A stretch of DNA of 64,000 bases from Streptomyces formicae (GCF_002556545.1 NZ_CP022685.1:6550001-6614000), one strand, 5' to 3'. Numbered from the stretch's first letter, positions 44,959-53,611 are shown. Program-made: numbers and translations. The notes: generated by a model not told the origin, from the sequence alone.

Positions 44959-46563
44959 ATGACGGAAACCAGCACGCCCGACGATTCCTTCCACGTCTTC
45001 GACACGACGCTGCGCGACGGCGCGCAGCGCGAAGGCATCAACCTCACCGTCGCGGACAAGCTGACCATCGCCCGGCACCTGGACGACTTCGGCGTGGGCT
45101 TCATCGAGGGCGGCTGGCCCGGCGCCAACCCGCGCGACACCGAGTTCTTCGCGCGGGCACAGCAGGAGATCACCTTCCGGCACGCCCAGCTCGTCGCCTT
45201 CGGCGCCACCCGCCGCGCGCACGCCAAGGCCGCCGACGACCCGCAGGTCAACGCCCTCCTCGCGTCGGGCGCCCCCGTCATCACCCTCGTCGCCAAGTCC
45301 CACGACCGGCACGTCGAACTGGCCCTGCGCACCACCCTGGACGAGAACCTGGAGATGGTCCGCGACACCGTCTCCTACCTGGTCGCCGAGGGCCGCCGCG
45401 TCTTCGTCGACTGCGAGCACTTCTTCGACGGCTACCGCGCCAACCCCGAGTACGCCAAGGCCGTCGTGCGCGCCGCGTCCGACGCGGGCGCCGACGTCGT
45501 CGTCCTGTGCGACACCAACGGCGGCATGCTGCCCGCGCAGGTCCAGGCCACCGTCTCCACCGTCGCCGCCGACACCGGCGCCCGGCTCGGCATCCACGCC
45601 CAGGACGACACCGGGTGCGCCGTCGCCAACACCCTGGCCGCCGTCGACGCGGGCGCCACGCACGTGCAGTGCACCGCCAACGGCTACGGCGAGCGGGTCG
45701 GCAACGCCAACCTCTTCCCCGTCGTCGCCGCCCTGGAGCTCAAGTACGGCAAGCAGGTCCTGCCCGAGGGCGCGCTGCGCGAGATGACCCGCGTCTCGCA
45801 CGCCATCGCCGAGGTCGTGAACCTGACCCCCTCCACGCACCAGCCCTACGTCGGCGTCTCCGCCTTCGCCCACAAGGCCGGACTCCACGCCTCCGCGATC
45901 AAGGTCGACCCGGACCTCTACCAGCACATCGACCCGGACCTGGTCGGCAACCGCATCCGCATGCTCGTCTCGGACATGGCGGGCCGCGCCTCCATCGAGC
46001 TCAAGGGCAAGGAGCTCGGCGTCGACCTCGGCGACGACCGCGAGCTGGTCGGCCGCGTGGTCGAGCGGGTCAAGGAGCGCGAGCTCCAGGGCTACACCTA
46101 CGAGGCCGCCGACGCCTCCTTCGAGCTCCTGCTCCGCGAGGAGGCCGAGGGCAGGGCCCGCCGCTACTTCCGCGTCGAGTCCTGGCGGGCCATCGTCGAG
46201 GACCGCCCCGACGGCACGCACGCCAACGAGGCCACCGTGAAGCTGTGGGCCAAGGGCGAGCGCATCGTCGCCACCGCCGAGGGCAACGGCCCGGTCAACG
46301 CCCTCGACCGGGCGCTGCGGGTCGGCCTGGAGCGCATCTACCCGCAGCTCGCCAAGCTGGAGCTGGTCGACTACAAGGTCCGCATCCTGGAGGGCAAGCA
46401 CGGCACGTCCTCCACCACGCGCGTGCTGATCTCCACCTCCGACGGCGTCGGCGAGTGGTCGACGGTCGGCGTCGCGGAGAACGTCATCGCCGCCTCGTGG
46501 GGCGCCCTGGAGGACGCCTACACCTTCGGTCTGCTGCGGGCCGGAGTCGAACCGGTCGAGTAG
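44959..46563 (+). CDS. cimA: Citramalate synthase
   Basis: A 534-residue member of the DRE-TIM metallolyases (isopropylmalate synthase-like). It condenses pyruvate with acetyl-CoA to (R)-citramalate, giving 2-oxobutyrate for isoleucine without threonine. Signatures: VFDTTLRDGAQREGINLTV, HAQDDTGCAVANTLAAVDAG and VQCTANGYGERVGNANL, and a C-terminal allosteric domain (about residues 400-530). The sequence type matches CimA rather than LeuA, which has a different N-terminus. The ATG follows CAGGAG. Expression is probably attenuated via the Ile-Ile leader. Confidence 0.93.
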   Translation: MTETSTPDDSFHVFDTTLRDGAQREGINLTVADKLTIARHLDDFGVGFIEGGWPGANPRDTEFFARAQQEITFRHAQLVAFGATRRAHAKAADDPQVNALLASGAPVITLVAKSHDRHVELALRTTLDENLEMVRDTVSYLVAEGRRVFVDCEHFFDGYRANPEYAKAVVRAASDAGADVVVLCDTNGGMLPAQVQATVSTVAADTGARLGIHAQDDTGCAVANTLAAVDAGATHVQCTANGYGERVGNANLFPVVAALELKYGKQVLPEGALREMTRVSHAIAEVVNLTPSTHQPYVGVSAFAHKAGLHASAIKVDPDLYQHIDPDLVGNRIRMLVSDMAGRASIELKGKELGVDLGDDRELVGRVVERVKERELQGYTYEAADASFELLLREEAEGRARRYFRVESWRAIVEDRPDGTHANEATVKLWAKGERIVATAEGNGPVNALDRALRVGLERIYPQLAKLELVDYKVRILEGKHGTSSTTRVLISTSDGVGEWSTVGVAENVIAASWGALEDAYTFGLLRAGVEPVE

Positions 46564-46610
46564 CCCTCCCGGGTACGTCGTCGCGGGCCCGGCTGGGTTA
46601 CGTTCGAAGC

Positions 46611-47957
46611 ATGAGGAATCGGACGAACCGGATCACCACCGCTCTGACGGGACTGCTGCTCGCCCTGGGCGCCGTGATGTTCACGGCACCGGGGGCCGTC
46701 GCGGCGTCCAGTACCTCGGTGGTGGCCGACGCCTGGGAGAAGAGTCCGGTCTACGTCGACCCCCAGGCGTCCGATCAGCTGTCGGACGCCCAGGCCGACG
46801 CCCTCGCCGAGAAGATCAAGAAGGCGGACAAGCCGGTCTTCGTCGCGGTCCTGCCGAAGAGCTTCCCGCGCCCCGAGATCTTCCAGAAGCTGCGCACCGA
46901 GACGGGCGTGACCGGGGTGTACGCGGTGCGCCTCGGCAACGCCTTCGACGCCAAGGCGGACCACTCGGTCCTGTCGAAGAACGCCGTCGGAAACCTCGTG
47001 TCGCTGGTCCAGGGCGAGGACGCGAACACGCAGCTCAACCGCTTCGTCGACCAGGCGCTCGTGCAGACCAGGGGCCACGCGCCGCAGTCCTGGGGCGGCG
47101 GTTCGGACGACGGGGTCCCGGTGGGCGCCCTGATCGGCGTCGGCGCGGTCGTCGTGGCGGGCGGCGCGGGCGCGTACGCGGTGGTCAGGCGCAACCGGCG
47201 ACGCCGTGAGGAGGAGCAGCGCGAGGCGCTGCGCAAGCTGGCGGTCGTGGTCGACGAGGACATCACCGCGTTCGGCGAGGAGCTCGACCGGCTCGACTTC
47301 CACCCGGCGGAGGCGGGCGCCGACGACGCGATGCGCGCCGACTACGAACGGGCCCTCGACGCCTACGAGAAGGCGAAGTCGTTCATGGCGGCGGCGACGC
47401 GCCCCGAAGAGGTGCGGGGCGTCACCCAGGCCCTGGAGGACGGCCGCTTCTCGCTCGCGCTGCTCGCCGCCCGCAGGGAAGGCAAGGAACTCCCGGAGCG
47501 GCGCGCCCCCTGCTTCTTCGACCCCCGGCACGGCCCCTCCGTCCAGGACGCGCGCTGGACACCGGTCGGCGGCGCCGAGCGCGAGGTCCCGGTCTGCGCG
47601 GCCGACGCGGCCCGCCTGGCCGACGGGCAGGACCCGATGGTGCGCACGGTGACGGACGAGTCCGGCGGCCGGCGCCCCTACTGGGAGGCGGGCCCGGCGT
47701 ACGGTCCCTGGGCGGGCGGCTACTTCGGCGGCGGCATCCTGCCGGGACTCCTGGTCGGCACGATGCTCGGCGGCATGATGGCGAGCCCGGCCTACGCGGC
47801 GGACTACGGCTCGGGCTACGGGGACTTCGGCGGCGGCTACGACGGCGGCGACTTCTCCGGGGCGGACTTCGATCCGGGGGACTTCGGGGGCGGCGGAGAT
47901 TTCGGCGGCGGAGGGGACTTCGGGGGCGGCGGGGACTTCGGCGGCGGCAGCTTCTGA
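46611..47957 (+). CDS. Membrane protein with Gly-rich tail
   Basis: A 448-residue protein with a signal peptide (ALTGLLLALGAVMFTAPGAVAA), an extracytoplasmic domain (about 35-160; DKPVFVAVLPKSFP), one membrane segment near 166-188 (PVGALIGVGAVVVAGGAGAYAVV), a basic stop-transfer stretch and a cytoplasmic helical region. The last 50 residues are Gly/Asp/Phe-rich with GGGGDFGG repeats. The layout recalls TPM-domain membrane proteins, but I cannot confirm the domain. The function is unknown. It is monocistronic after cimA. Confidence 0.75.
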   Translation: MRNRTNRITTALTGLLLALGAVMFTAPGAVAASSTSVVADAWEKSPVYVDPQASDQLSDAQADALAEKIKKADKPVFVAVLPKSFPRPEIFQKLRTETGVTGVYAVRLGNAFDAKADHSVLSKNAVGNLVSLVQGEDANTQLNRFVDQALVQTRGHAPQSWGGGSDDGVPVGALIGVGAVVVAGGAGAYAVVRRNRRRREEEQREALRKLAVVVDEDITAFGEELDRLDFHPAEAGADDAMRADYERALDAYEKAKSFMAAATRPEEVRGVTQALEDGRFSLALLAARREGKELPERRAPCFFDPRHGPSVQDARWTPVGGAEREVPVCAADAARLADGQDPMVRTVTDESGGRRPYWEAGPAYGPWAGGYFGGGILPGLLVGTMLGGMMASPAYAADYGSGYGDFGGGYDGGDFSGADFDPGDFGGGGDFGGGGDFGGGGDFGGGSF

Positions 47958-47989
47958 GTGGGGGGGGGCACCCCGAAGGGGTCGCCCCC

Positions 47990-48011
47990 AAGGGGCGCGG
48001 GGAACTGCGCG
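47990..48011 (+). repeat. Copy of dispersed 22-bp intergenic repeat
   Basis: Contains AAGGGGCGCGGGGAACTGCG plus CG, identical to the element within the 155-bp tandem repeats (33613, 33768) and inverted at 53671. It sits between convergent genes, a usual place for such Streptomyces elements. Confidence 0.85.
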
Positions 48012-48048
48012 CCCAGCCACATCAAACCCGCACTGTAGGACGGTCGCT

Positions 48049-48624
48049 TCAGTCACCGCGGGGCGCAGCCCCCCGCGGCACCGCCCCGGGCCCGGCCGCG
48101 GGCCCGGTAACCGGCCACCGCCCAGAATGCCCAGGCGGCAACGCCAAGTCCCTCCGCACAGCGGCGTAATACCCCTCACGCGCGCCCCGCTGCCGCTCCA
48201 GCAGGACGGCCCACGCCTCCGGATCCCGCCGGTCCTCCCGCAGGAACCGCTCCATCTCGATCACGGTGACGACCCACGTCCGTGCCTCGTCCACCACGTC
48301 GGGCGCCCCGAGAAGCAGCAGCGCCTCACCCGCGGGATCGCGCGCGTCGGCGGCCTCCGTGAAGTCCCGCTCGGCCGCCTCGGGGGAGAGGGGGTGGGGA
48401 TGCGGATCGTTGCCGAGGTGGGCGGCGACCCGGTAGGTCAGCGTGACGGACTGCTTCAGGACCCGGGCGTACTCGGTGTAGACGGCGAGCCGCCGTTCCT
48501 CCCAGCGGGCCTCCTGCTCGCGCCGGAAGCGGGCCCGGTCGCCGCGCATGATCGCCGCGTACGAACCGAGCGCACCGATGATCACGCCTATGAGGGCGGG
48601 GAGTTGCTGTATGAACTCGGGCAC
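48049..48624 (-). CDS. Membrane-anchored protein of unknown function
   Basis: A 191-residue protein with one N-terminal membrane segment (FIQQLPALIGVIIGALGSYAA) and a cytoplasmic helical domain starting RARFRREQEARWEERRLAVY. The helical part contains several conserved-looking charged stretches (WVVTVIEMERFLREDRRDPEAW). It resembles many small actinobacterial hypothetical proteins. The start is a GTG at 48624 without a clear ribosome binding site. I cannot assign a function. Confidence 0.75.
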   Translation of the reverse strand: MPEFIQQLPALIGVIIGALGSYAAIMRGDRARFRREQEARWEERRLAVYTEYARVLKQSVTLTYRVAAHLGNDPHPHPLSPEAAERDFTEAADARDPAGEALLLLGAPDVVDEARTWVVTVIEMERFLREDRRDPEAWAVLLERQRGAREGYYAAVRRDLALPPGHSGRWPVTGPAAGPGAVPRGAAPRGD

Positions 48625-48664
48625 AGCGGAACCGTAGCGCGGCTGTCGCGGCTAGGTTCGGGAG

Positions 48665-49195
48665 ATGTCTTCAGTGATCCTTCTGCTCTCCGGAAGCCTG
48701 CGCTCGGGCTCGTCGAACGAACTCGTCCTGCGCACCGCGCGCGCGGCGGCTCCCGAGGGGATACGTGCCGTGCTGTACGAGGGCCTCGGCTCGTTGCCCC
48801 ACTTCAACCCCGACGACGACGGGGACTCGCTGCCCGCCCCGGTGGCCGAGCTGCGCGCGGCGATCGACGGGGCGGCGGCCATCCTGGTCTGCACCCCGGA
48901 GTACGCGGGCACGCTCCCCGGCTCCTTCAAGAACCTGCTCGACTGGACCGTCGGCGGCACGGAGATCAGCGACAAGCCCGTCGCCTGGGTGAACGCGGCG
49001 GCCCCCGGCAGGGGCGAGGGCGCGACGGCCACGCTTCGCAGCGTGCTCGGCTACACGGGCGCGGCGGTCGTGGAGGAGGCGTGCGTACGCGTCCAGGTGG
49101 ACCGGGGGTCCCTCGACGAGGACGGTCTCATCGGGGACCCCGCGGTCCGCGAACAGCTGGCGAGCTCGCTCGGCCTGCTCATTCGCCGCCCTTGA
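48665..49195 (+). CDS. NADPH-dependent FMN reductase
   Basis: A 176-residue flavodoxin-fold reductase. The FMN phosphate-binding loop is SGSLRSGSSNELV and the second flavin motif CTPEYAGTLPGSFKNLLDW, typical of the NADPH-FMN/azo-reductase family. It reduces flavins or quinones. Its last 17 bp overlap the end of the convergent yceI gene. The Shine-Dalgarno-like GGGAG is immediately adjacent to the ATG, so translation initiation may be weak or the start slightly different. Confidence 0.9.
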   Translation: MSSVILLLSGSLRSGSSNELVLRTARAAAPEGIRAVLYEGLGSLPHFNPDDDGDSLPAPVAELRAAIDGAAAILVCTPEYAGTLPGSFKNLLDWTVGGTEISDKPVAWVNAAAPGRGEGATATLRSVLGYTGAAVVEEACVRVQVDRGSLDEDGLIGDPAVREQLASSLGLLIRRP

Positions 49196-49811
49196 CGTCC
49201 TTGATCGCGGAGATGTCGAAGTTCAGCTTGATCTTGTCGGAGACGAGCACTCCGCCGGTCTCCAGCGCGGCGTTCCAGGTCAGGCCCCACTCGGAGCGCA
49301 GGATCTCGGCCTTGCCCTCGAAGCCGACGCGCTCGTTGCCGAACGGGTCCTTGGCCAGGCCGTTGAACTCCAGGTCGATGGTGAGCGGCTTGGTGGTGCC
49401 GAGGATCGTCAGGTCACCGGTGATGCGGTAGTCGTCGCCGCCGAGGGACTGAGCGGCGGTGGAGCGGAACGTCATCTGCGGGAACTCGTCGGTCTTGAAG
49501 AAGTCCGCGCTCTTCAGGTGCCCGTCGCGGTCCGCGTTGCCGGTGTCGATGCTGTCCATGGTGACGTCGATGGAGGCCGTGGAGCGGGACGGGTCGGCGC
49601 CGTCCAGGTGCAGCGTGCCGGAGACGTCGCGGAAGGAGCCCTTGACGTTGGTGACCATGGCGTGCCGGGCGACGAAGCCGATCGTGGTGTGCGAGGGGTC
49701 GATCGTGTAGGTGCCGGTCAGCGCGGCGAGGTCGGCACCGGCGGGGGGCGATGCGGCGGCGGTCGGCGCGGTGGTGGCGTCCGTGTCGTTCTTGCGGTTG
49801 AAGAGACCCAT
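49179..49811 (-). CDS. YceI family protein
   Basis: A 210-residue YceI-type lipocalin-like protein that binds isoprenoid or other lipids. Motifs are TYTIDPSHTTIGFVARHAM, the FKTDEFPQMTFRST region and LTILGTTKPLTIDLEFNG. It lacks a signal peptide; a short Ala/Thr-rich N-terminus precedes the domain, so it is probably cytoplasmic. The start at 49811 follows AAGGAG. A well-formed promoter and nested TTGAA/TTCAA operators lie just upstream, suggesting MarR-type control. Confidence 0.92.
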   Translation of the reverse strand: MGLFNRKNDTDATTAPTAAASPPAGADLAALTGTYTIDPSHTTIGFVARHAMVTNVKGSFRDVSGTLHLDGADPSRSTASIDVTMDSIDTGNADRDGHLKSADFFKTDEFPQMTFRSTAAQSLGGDDYRITGDLTILGTTKPLTIDLEFNGLAKDPFGNERVGFEGKAEILRSEWGLTWNAALETGGVLVSDKIKLNFDISAIKDVKGGE

Positions 49812-49851
49812 GACGTGCTCCTTGGGGGACGGGCTCCGGTGCGGAGCTTCT

Positions 49852-49865
49852 GTTGAATGTTCAAC
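49852..49865 (-). promoter_or_regulatory. Operator at the yceI transcription start
   Basis: GTTGAA-TG-TTCAAC is a perfect 6-bp dyad just downstream of the predicted transcription start of yceI. Related TTGAAC half-sites recur in the -35 region. A repressor bound here would block transcription; the MarR family commonly uses TTGAA/TTCAA arms. Confidence 0.6.
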
Positions 49866-49872
49866 GAGATTG

Positions 49873-49901
49873 AATGTAGCGCGATTCAGTTCAATGTTCA
49901 A
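49873..49901 (-). promoter_or_regulatory. yceI promoter
   Basis: On the minus strand, TTGAAC (-35), a 17-bp spacer and TACATT (-10) form a near-consensus vegetative promoter. The -35 box is embedded in a TTGAACATTGAAC direct repeat, so it may also be a regulator site. The remaining 49902-50058 contains no gene. Confidence 0.72.
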
Positions 49902-50058
49902 CCTGTATCGGAAGGTGTCCTCTCGATCACGCAACGCGACGTCTCTGTTCAGTGTCTCCGCGCCGCGAGGATTCCGCGCGGCGTTGGCAGGTCGCAGGCC
50001 CTCCTGGGGGTGTCGCGCGGTGTCGCGGCAGCGTCAGATCCGCCCTGAATGCCCCCTG

Positions 50059-50132
50059 TGGCACCCCATGGCGCCAAGTTCATCGCCGCGACCGCTTGCA
50101 ATGGCACCATCATGGCGCCATGATGGTGCCAT
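50059..50132. promoter_or_regulatory. Palindromic operator array at the RHH regulator gene
   Basis: 50101-50132 is a perfect 32-bp palindrome built of three 8-mers, TGGCACCA (50102), TGGCGCCA (50113) and TGGTGCCA (50124), spaced exactly 11 bp. A further TGGCGCCA at 50069 is 33 bp (three periods) upstream, and a TGGCACCC lies at 50059. The palindrome covers the start codon at 50131. One site per helical turn fits cooperative binding of ribbon-helix-helix dimers, probably the adjacent protein itself. Confidence 0.8.
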
Positions 50133-50691
50133 GAACCTCACGCAGTACGTCGATCAGCTCAGGCAGGAGCTCGCGGTGGCCGCCGAAGCGGGTGGCGACG
50201 ACGCTCGCGCTCTCGCCGAGCGCCTCACCGCACCGCTGGAGTCGGCGGCCCGGCTCACCCTGCTGAACGCGCTGTCCGCCGCCGCCGAAGAGATCACCGG
50301 TGAGCTCGTGCCGGGCTCGGTCGATCTGCGACTGCGCGGACTCGACCCCGAGTTCGTGGTGACGCTGCCGCCCGCGGCGGAGGCGTTCGACGCCCAGGCC
50401 GAGTACGAGGCGCTCATGTCGCCGGGACCGGCCCCGGCTCCGCCGCCCCCGCCGGCCGCCCCCGACGCCGGGGACGACGGCGGCACCGCACGCATCAACC
50501 TCCGTCTGCCCGCCCACGTGAAGTCCCGCGTCGAGGAAGCCGCGAACCGCGAAGGGCTCTCGGTCAACGCCTGGCTGGTCCGCGCCGTCTCCGGCGCCGT
50601 GGACCAGCCCGAGGGCGGCCGGGCCGCGCGGGGCAGGGGGCGCCAGGACGCCCAGAACTTCGGGGGCGGATTCACCGGCTGGGTGCGGTAG
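50131..50691 (+). CDS. HicB-like ribbon-helix-helix regulator
   Basis: A 186-residue DNA-binding protein. The N-terminal 90 residues are an alpha-helical domain (LTQYVDQLRQELAVAAEAGG). A Pro-rich linker follows, and a C-terminal ribbon-helix-helix motif ARINLRLPAHVKSRVEEAAN, then EGLSVNAWLVRAV (about residues 121-153), as in HicB and Arc-type proteins. No HicA toxin is adjacent. The operator palindrome over its start codon implies autorepression. It heads a unit with a DUF4097 protein and an ABC exporter, which it probably represses. Confidence 0.87.
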   Translation: MNLTQYVDQLRQELAVAAEAGGDDARALAERLTAPLESAARLTLLNALSAAAEEITGELVPGSVDLRLRGLDPEFVVTLPPAAEAFDAQAEYEALMSPGPAPAPPPPPAAPDAGDDGGTARINLRLPAHVKSRVEEAANREGLSVNAWLVRAVSGAVDQPEGGRAARGRGRQDAQNFGGGFTGWVR

Positions 50692-50733
50692 GACCGCCCT
50701 CCGCCCGCTGCTTCACCACATCCGGCACGCCAC

Positions 50734-50799
50734 CCGGCGTACGGCTTCACCGCATCCGGCGTACGACTCCACCGGTTCCGGCGTACGACTTCATCTCTC
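50734..50799 (+). repeat. Three 22-bp imperfect tandem repeats
   Basis: CCGGCGTACG recurs at 50734, 50756 and 50778 with an exact 22-bp period, within degenerate units containing TTCACC or TCCACC. They lie between the RHH gene and the DUF4097 gene. The period is two helical turns, so a regulatory role is possible. Confidence 0.7.
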
Positions 50800-50824
50800 A
50801 CCGAGCCAACAGGACGGGACAGCC

Positions 50825-51667
50825 ATGCCTGCTTTCGAGACCCCCGAGCCCATCTCCGCCTCCGTCGAGTTCTCCGTCGGATCCCTCCGGGTCGTGGCGG
50901 AGGACCGTGCGGACACCGTCGTCGAGGTCCGCCCCACCGACGGCTCCAGTGACCAGGACGTCAAGACGGCCGGGCGCGTCCGCGTCGAGTTCGCCAACGG
51001 GAAGCTGCTGGTCAAGGGGCCCAAGGAGCGCTCCCTCTTCAGCCGGACGAGCCCGTCGGTCGACGTGGAGATCCTGCTCCCCGCCGGGTCCGAGCTGCGG
51101 GCGGTGACGGCCATGGGGGGACTCGCCGCCCACGGCAGGCTCGGCGACTGCGCGTTCCGGACGGGGGCCGGTGACATCCAGGTCGAGCAGGCGGGCGAGC
51201 TGGACCTGAACACCGCGTACGGCGAGGTGTCCGTCGGCCGCGCGGCGGGCGCGGCCGAGATCGCCACGTCCTCCGGCGAGGTGCGCGTCGGCGAGGCCGC
51301 GGGGACCGCGAGGATCAAGAACTCCAACGGTCCGACCAAGGTCGGCGAGGTCGCGGGCGATCTCACGGTGCGGGCCTCCAACGGCAGCGTCACCGTCGAC
51401 CACGCGGGCGCCGACGTCACCGTCAAGACCGCCAACGGGCCCATCACGGTGGGGGAGTTGGTGCGCGGCTCGACCGTCCTGGAGAGCGCCGCGGGCAGGA
51501 TCGCGATCGGCGTCCGTGAGGGCACGGCCGCCTGGCTCGACGTGCGGACCAAGGCGGGCACCGTACGCCAGTCCCTGGAGGAGTCGGGGACGCCGAGCGA
51601 GTCCACGGACACCCTCAAGGTGCGGGCCCGCACGATGCTGGGGGACATCGTGATCCACCGCGCCTGA
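50825..51667 (+). CDS. DUF4097 beta-strand repeat protein
   Basis: A 280-residue protein made largely of short beta-strand repeats of the DUF4097/adhesin type (ITVGELVRGSTVLESAAGRI). It starts MPAFETPEPISASVEFSVGS and has no signal peptide. Such proteins are often encoded beside HicB-like regulators and ABC exporters in streptomycetes; the role is unknown. It lies 133 bp after the RHH gene and 148 bp before the ABC ATPase gene. Confidence 0.85.
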   Translation: MPAFETPEPISASVEFSVGSLRVVAEDRADTVVEVRPTDGSSDQDVKTAGRVRVEFANGKLLVKGPKERSLFSRTSPSVDVEILLPAGSELRAVTAMGGLAAHGRLGDCAFRTGAGDIQVEQAGELDLNTAYGEVSVGRAAGAAEIATSSGEVRVGEAAGTARIKNSNGPTKVGEVAGDLTVRASNGSVTVDHAGADVTVKTANGPITVGELVRGSTVLESAAGRIAIGVREGTAAWLDVRTKAGTVRQSLEESGTPSESTDTLKVRARTMLGDIVIHRA

Positions 51668-51815
51668 CCAGCGGCGCGGGCGCCACCTCTCGCCACCGGC
51701 CCCGCGCCGCCGACCCCTAGCCCCCCACCCTCAGCTGCCACCCAGGCAGCCGCCCGGAATCAGATTCGAACTGATGTCCGGTGTCGAGGCTGCCCACACC
51801 CGCAAAGGAACGGAC

Positions 51816-52781
51816 ATGGCAACGCCTCATCCCGCGCGTCCGGCGGCGATCACCGCCACCGGGCTGCGCAAGTCCTTCGGTGAGAAGACCGTCCTTGACG
51901 GCATCGATCTGCACATCCCCCAGGGCACGATCTTCTCCCTGCTCGGGCCCAACGGCGCGGGCAAGACCACCGCCGTACAGATCCTGTCGACGCTCATCAC
52001 CGCCGACGCGGGCGACGTGCGGATCGCGGGCCACGACCTGCGCCGCGAGCCCGACGCGGTGCGCGCCGCGATCGGTGTCACCGGCCAGTTCTCCGCCGTC
52101 GACAACCTCCTGACCGGCGAGGAGAACCTGACGCTCATGGCCGACCTGTACGGCTTCGGGCGCCGAAGGGGCAGGCAGATCGCCGCAGAGCTCGTCGAGA
52201 GGTTCGACCTCGTCGACGCGGCGAGAAGGCCCGCGGCGACCTACTCGGGCGGCATGCGCCGCCGCCTCGACATCGCGATGACCCTCGTCGGGAGCCCCAG
52301 CATCATCTTCCTCGACGAGCCGACCACCGGCCTCGACCCGCGCAGCAGGCACGGCATGTGGGAGATCGTCCGCGAACTCGTCGCCGACGGCGTCACCGTC
52401 TTCCTGACCACGCAGTACCTGGAGGAGGCCGATCAACTCGCCGACCGCGTCGCGGTGTTGAGCGGCGGCAGGCTGGTCGCCCAGGGAACCCCCGCCGAAC
52501 TCAAGCGACTCGTCCCCGGCGGCCACGTCCACCTGCGCTTCGCCGACCTCGGCGGCCTGGAGAAGGCCGCGCGTCTGCTCGGCATCGGCACCCGCGACGA
52601 CGAGGCCCTGACCCTGCAAGTCCCCGGCGACGGCAGCCTCAAGTCCGTCAAGGCGCTGCTCGACTGGGTCGACGCCGCCGAGATCGAGGTCGAGGGGCTC
52701 GGCATCGACACCCCCGACCTCGACGACGTCTTCTTCGCCGTGACCGGCCGCCCCGACCACCAGGAAGTGACGACCCGATGA
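51816..52781 (+). CDS. ABC transporter ATP-binding protein (DrrA type)
   Basis: A 321-residue ABC ATPase of the daunorubicin-resistance DrrA family. Motifs are Walker A GPNGAGKTT, Q-loop VTGQFSAVDN, signature SGGMRRRLDIA and Walker B IIFLDEPTTGLDP, followed by the DrrA-specific C-terminal domain. The ATG at 51816 follows AAAGGAACGG. It powers the permease encoded downstream with a 4-bp ATGA overlap. The substrate is unknown; a lipid or antibiotic is plausible. Confidence 0.93.
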   Translation: MATPHPARPAAITATGLRKSFGEKTVLDGIDLHIPQGTIFSLLGPNGAGKTTAVQILSTLITADAGDVRIAGHDLRREPDAVRAAIGVTGQFSAVDNLLTGEENLTLMADLYGFGRRRGRQIAAELVERFDLVDAARRPAATYSGGMRRRLDIAMTLVGSPSIIFLDEPTTGLDPRSRHGMWEIVRELVADGVTVFLTTQYLEEADQLADRVAVLSGGRLVAQGTPAELKRLVPGGHVHLRFADLGGLEKAARLLGIGTRDDEALTLQVPGDGSLKSVKALLDWVDAAEIEVEGLGIDTPDLDDVFFAVTGRPDHQEVTTR

Positions 52782-53611
52782 GCACTGTCACCAGCACCCC
52801 GGCCGCCGCCGTGCGCCCCCAGGGCCCCGCCCCCACCTCCGCGCTGCGGAACTCGGTCACGATGCTGCGCCGCAACCTCCTGCACGCGCGGCGCTACCCG
52901 GCGATGACGATCAGCCTGGTGAGCATGCCGATCGCCATGCTGCTGCTCTTCAACTACGTCTTCGGCGGCACGATGTCGGCGGGCATCGGCGACGCGTCCT
53001 CCGGCCAGTACGTCGACTACCTGCTCCCCGGCATCCTGCTGATGGCCGTCGGTTCCGGCGTCCTGCCCACCACGGTCGGCGTCTGCACCGACATGACCGA
53101 GGGCATCGTGGCCCGTTTCCGTACGATGCCGATCAACGGTTCCTCGGTCCTGACGGGGCGTGCCGTCGGCGCGGTCGTCCAGACGCTGCTCAGCGTCGTC
53201 CTGGTCGTCGGCGTCGCCTTCCTGGTGGGCTTCAGGTCCAGCGCCGAACCGATCGAGTGGGTCGCGGCTGCCGGGCTCCTCACCCTGATGTGCGCCGCCC
53301 TCACCTGGCTCGCGGTCGCGCTCGGGCAGTTGGTCAAGGCCCCGGAGGCGGCCAGCAGCGTCGCCCTGCCGTTCTCCTTCCTGCTGCCCTTCCTCAGCAG
53401 CGCGTTCGTGCCGCTCGACTCGATGCCGGGGTGGCTGCGCCACTTCGCGGAGTGGCAGCCGTACACCGCGTTCATCGAGACCCTGCGCGGACTGCTCCTC
53501 GGCGACGAGATCGGCAAGTTCGGTCCGCTCGCGGTCGGTTGGGGCGTGGCGATCGCGCTGATCGGCTTCTTGTGGGCGCGGTCGCTGTTCCGTCGCGACG
53601 CGAGGCGATAG
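52778..53611 (+). CDS. ABC-2 type permease (DrrB type)
   Basis: A 277-residue integral membrane protein with six predicted helices (AMTISLVSMPIAMLLLFNYV, LLPGILLMAVGSGVLPTTVG and others). The ABC-2 signature region FLLPFLSSAFVPLDSMPGWL is present. It forms the membrane channel of the exporter with the preceding ATPase. Confidence 0.92.
   Translation: MSTVTSTPAAAVRPQGPAPTSALRNSVTMLRRNLLHARRYPAMTISLVSMPIAMLLLFNYVFGGTMSAGIGDASSGQYVDYLLPGILLMAVGSGVLPTTVGVCTDMTEGIVARFRTMPINGSSVLTGRAVGAVVQTLLSVVLVVGVAFLVGFRSSAEPIEWVAAAGLLTLMCAALTWLAVALGQLVKAPEAASSVALPFSFLLPFLSSAFVPLDSMPGWLRHFAEWQPYTAFIETLRGLLLGDEIGKFGPLAVGWGVAIALIGFLWARSLFRRDARR

Noticed and set aside
50131..50691. HicAB toxin-antitoxin system
   Set aside because: Only the RHH protein is present; no HicA-like double-stranded RNA-binding toxin is encoded beside it.
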